Origin: Acidobacteriota bacterium
Lineage (GTDB): Bacteria; Acidobacteriota; Blastocatellia; Pyrinomonadales; Pyrinomonadaceae
NCBI GenBank assembly: GCA_024640445.1
Contig: JAHEEZ010000148.1
Span: 1-8,739 of the forward strand
Direction of reading: 5' to 3'
DNA length: 8,739 bases
Each line of letters begins with the position of its first letter. Position 1 is the stretch's first letter. Below, in pieces: positions 6,379-8,739 of this stretch. The position numbers and the translations under genes were made by a program. Under the pieces are notes generated by a model. That model was not told the origin of the DNA, did no database searches, and saw nothing but the letters and a program-made list of their open reading frames with translations.

Positions 6379-8739
6379 ATGATGTCGCACATCCCTATGG
6401 GCAAATCAAACGAAACTCAGGAAACGAAACATTTAGGCGATTCGGACAAATCCGCAGGCAGTGGAGAAGAGAAGACTCTGATCGGCAAGAACACAACAGG
6501 TGATCTTAAGAGCGGGAGTTTTGTCGCCGGAACCGTGCTGGCGAGTCGCTACCGGATAATCGGCCTCGTCGGAAAAGGCGGGATGGGCGAGGTTTACAAG
6601 GCGGAGGACATCAAGCTTTCGCAGACCGTGGCGCTCAAGTTTCTGCCCGATGATCTTCAAAGCGACGCCGCCGCTCTCGAACGTTTCCACGCCGAGGTCC
6701 GCCACGCCCGGCAGGTCTCGCACGTCAACGTCTGCCGGGTCTTCGACATCGGCGAGATCGACGGCAGGCATTTCATCTCGATGGAGTTCATCGACGGCGA
6801 TGACCTGTCGGACCTTCTGACGCGAGTTGGCCGCTTCACCTCAGAACGGGCCGTCGAGATCTCGCGGCAGCTATGCGTCGGGATGGAGGCTATCCACAAG
6901 TCCGGAATACTGCACCGTGACTTCAAGCCGGCGAACATCATCATCGACAAGCAGGGCGACGCCCGCATCACCGATTTCGGCATCGCCGGGATCGAGTCGG
7001 AGATCGCGAAAGACGGCATCCGGGCCGGGACTCCGGCCTATATGGCGCCCGAACAGATCGCCGGAAAAGAGGTGTCGGCCAAGAGCGACATTTACGCGCT
7101 CGGGCTTGTAATTTACGAGATCTTCACCGGCAAGCAGGCGTTCATCGCGGATAACGTGATGGACCTGATCAGGAAGCACCAGACAGAGACGCCGACGAAT
7201 CCGTCGGAATTCGTCAAAGGAATTGATCCTTTGGTCGAGAACGTCATTTTCCAATGTATCGAGAAAGACCCGAAAGACCGTCCTGCTTCCGCACTTCACG
7301 TGGCGATGGCGTTGCCAGGCGGAAATCCGATGCAGATCGCGCTCGACGCAGGGCAGACGCCGTCGCCCGAGATGGTCGCCGCTTCTCCGAAGAAGGGCGC
7401 GCTTCGCCCGGTTGTCGCTCTCGGCATGCTGGCAGTCGTGATCTTCGGGATCGCGTTGCTGATGGGGACATCGAAAGAGACATTTCTGCACCGCATCGTG
7501 CCGCTCGATAAATCAGAAGACACCTTGCGGGAACGCGGCCGAGAACTGATCGAGAGATTCGGTTACAAGGCGGGGGATTCGTTTTCTGGGTTCCCGCCCC
7601 CCAGCAGCAGTGAGAACTACGTCGAGTATCTCAGAGAAAATGACCAGACCCGTGACCGATGGCAGAAGCTCGCGATCGGTCAACCCGCGGTGATCAAGTT
7701 CGTGTATCGCACGAGTCCCCAGCCGCTCGTCCCGATCAGCGATTGGAAAATGACGACTTCGGATCCACCAAACACCACACCCGGCATGGCCCAGATCAGG
7801 CTGGATACGAAGGGCCGAATGCTGTTTTTCCTTGGGGTTCCCCAGCGGATCGACGAACCTGCGGCCTCGTCCCGTGAGTTCGACTGGCCGGCAGTGATCA
7901 GGGAAGCCGGGTTCGATATCGCGGAATTCCAAAGCGTCGATCCGCAATGGACTCCGCCGGTGGCATTCGACGTCCGGCGCGCATTCACAGGCACATACCC
8001 GCAAAATAGCGACATCGCCATCCGCGTGGAGGCTGCCGCATATCGCGGCAAGCTTGTCAGTTTTGAGATTTCTGAGCCGTGGACAAAGGGTTCGGCTACG
8101 GAAGTCGAAGATGGAGGCTCGCCCCTCGCGTTTGTATTCGTCGGCATCTACTTCGGCGTATTGTTCTTTAGCGTCTGGCTGTCCGTGCGACATGTTCGCG
8201 CCGGACGCAGCGACTCGAAAGGCGCGCTGCGAATTGCCGGATTCATGTTTGCCGCCCGAATGGTGATGTGGGCCTTTGCGACGCACCACGTACCGTCGCT
8301 TGCAGGCGAAGTAGACCTGTTTGTGTCGGGCTTGCAGGCAGCGCTTTACTGGGCGGCGATGGCAGGAGTTATGTATCTGGCATTCGAACCGTATTTGCGG
8401 AAGATCGCTCCCGAACGCATTATCTCGTGGACACGCCTGGTGTCCGGTGACTGGCGAGATCCGCTTGTTGGCAGGGATGTGCTTATAGGAGCCGTTATCG
8501 CCACAATCTCGATGGTGATGTGGGTAAATGTCAGGTACTTTGTTCCGGCATGGCTTGGCAAACCGGCTTCACAACTATCTCTCGTCAGTGGCCAGGGTCC
8601 CCGCGGCGGGGTTTTTGTCGGGATAGGCGGATTTCCGGATATGTTCTTCGATAAGCTCACCGAAGCGCTTGTTTTTGCCTTTCTCCTTTCATTTCTTATC
8701 TTGCTTTCCGGCCTGCTGCTGCGGAGGAAATGGCTTGGT
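6379..8739 (+). CDS. Transmembrane Ser/Thr protein kinase, 3' end missing
   Basis: The frame is open from ATG 6379 to the window edge (787 residues seen, no stop); a second ATG follows at 6382, and no Shine-Dalgarno separates them. After a polar N-terminus, a Hanks-type kinase domain spans about 57-310. It has the glycine loop GKGGMGEV (65-72), Lys87 in VALKF, a likely helix-C Glu106, catalytic HRDFKPAN (179-186, Asp181), DFG (199-201) and APE (223-225). All key residues are present, and the HRD arginine suggests activation-loop control. A membrane helix at about 342-363 puts the following region (364-582) outside the cytoplasm. Further hydrophobic segments lie near 583-604, 617-637, 648-668, 700-717 and 762-781. 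Substrates and signal are unknown. It autophosphorylates and phosphorylates Ser/Thr by family rule. Divergent from the CocE-like gene. Confidence 0.9.
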   Translation, partial: MMSHIPMGKSNETQETKHLGDSDKSAGSGEEKTLIGKNTTGDLKSGSFVAGTVLASRYRIIGLVGKGGMGEVYKAEDIKLSQTVALKFLPDDLQSDAAALERFHAEVRHARQVSHVNVCRVFDIGEIDGRHFISMEFIDGDDLSDLLTRVGRFTSERAVEISRQLCVGMEAIHKSGILHRDFKPANIIIDKQGDARITDFGIAGIESEIAKDGIRAGTPAYMAPEQIAGKEVSAKSDIYALGLVIYEIFTGKQAFIADNVMDLIRKHQTETPTNPSEFVKGIDPLVENVIFQCIEKDPKDRPASALHVAMALPGGNPMQIALDAGQTPSPEMVAASPKKGALRPVVALGMLAVVIFGIALLMGTSKETFLHRIVPLDKSEDTLRERGRELIERFGYKAGDSFSGFPPPSSSENYVEYLRENDQTRDRWQKLAIGQPAVIKFVYRTSPQPLVPISDWKMTTSDPPNTTPGMAQIRLDTKGRMLFFLGVPQRIDEPAASSREFDWPAVIREAGFDIAEFQSVDPQWTPPVAFDVRRAFTGTYPQNSDIAIRVEAAAYRGKLVSFEISEPWTKGSATEVEDGGSPLAFVFVGIYFGVLFFSVWLSVRHVRAGRSDSKGALRIAGFMFAARMVMWAFATHHVPSLAGEVDLFVSGLQAALYWAAMAGVMYLAFEPYLRKIAPERIISWTRLVSGDWRDPLVGRDVLIGAVIATISMVMWVNVRYFVPAWLGKPASQLSLVSGQGPRGGVFVGIGGFPDMFFDKLTEALVFAFLLSFLILLSGLLLRRKWLG

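Noticed and set aside
6871..8289. Minus-strand open frames of 206 and 258 codons opposite the kinase gene
   Set aside because: The plus strand encodes a continuous kinase with all catalytic motifs; the antisense products are Arg/His-rich and look like shadow translation.

Overview
The window reads as ordinary chromosomal DNA from a moderately GC-rich Gram-negative bacterium, most likely an Acidobacteriota member (Blastocatellia/Pyrinomonadaceae type). This placement rests on gene content recalled from those genomes, not on a search: a glycine-zipper envelope protein, a CBM9/DUF5916 outer-membrane protein, a secreted CocE/NonD hydrolase and a large multi-spanning Ser/Thr kinase. No rRNA, tRNA, CRISPR array, phage gene or transposase was seen.

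Layout. (1) Positions 3-554, plus strand: the 3' end of a gene for a beta-rich protein with a C-terminal glycine zipper, followed by a good intrinsic terminator (577-610). (2) 637-1458, plus: a protein with two predicted winged helices resembling the AlkZ-related (YcaQ-like) family. (3) 1513-3900, plus: an exported 795-residue protein with an N-terminal CBM9-like domain and a C-terminal DUF5916 beta-barrel. (4) 4046-6025, minus: a secreted CocE/NonD (X-Pro dipeptidyl-peptidase S15-like) hydrolase, convergent with gene 3. (5) A divergent, gene-free region of about 350 bases. (6) 6379 to the window end, plus: a membrane-bound Ser/Thr kinase whose catalytic domain is complete but whose C-terminus runs off the window.

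The genes do not form an obvious pathway. Genes 2 and 3 are 54 bases apart and could be co-transcribed, although their products look unrelated. Three of the five products act in or beyond the cell envelope and the kinase is anchored in the inner membrane.

The most distinctive non-coding structure lies between the convergent genes 3 and 4. Two arrays of degenerate 7-base repeats (3896-3930 and 4041-4082, consensus NNTGRYC) overlap the two stop codons, share a 16-base inverted match, and the second can fold into a perfect 11-bp hairpin. The last residues of the CocE-like protein are encoded by the repeat. The kinase's C-terminal module (extracytoplasmic domain plus several membrane segments) is the other part whose role is not explained. 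I found no convincing new multi-gene system here.
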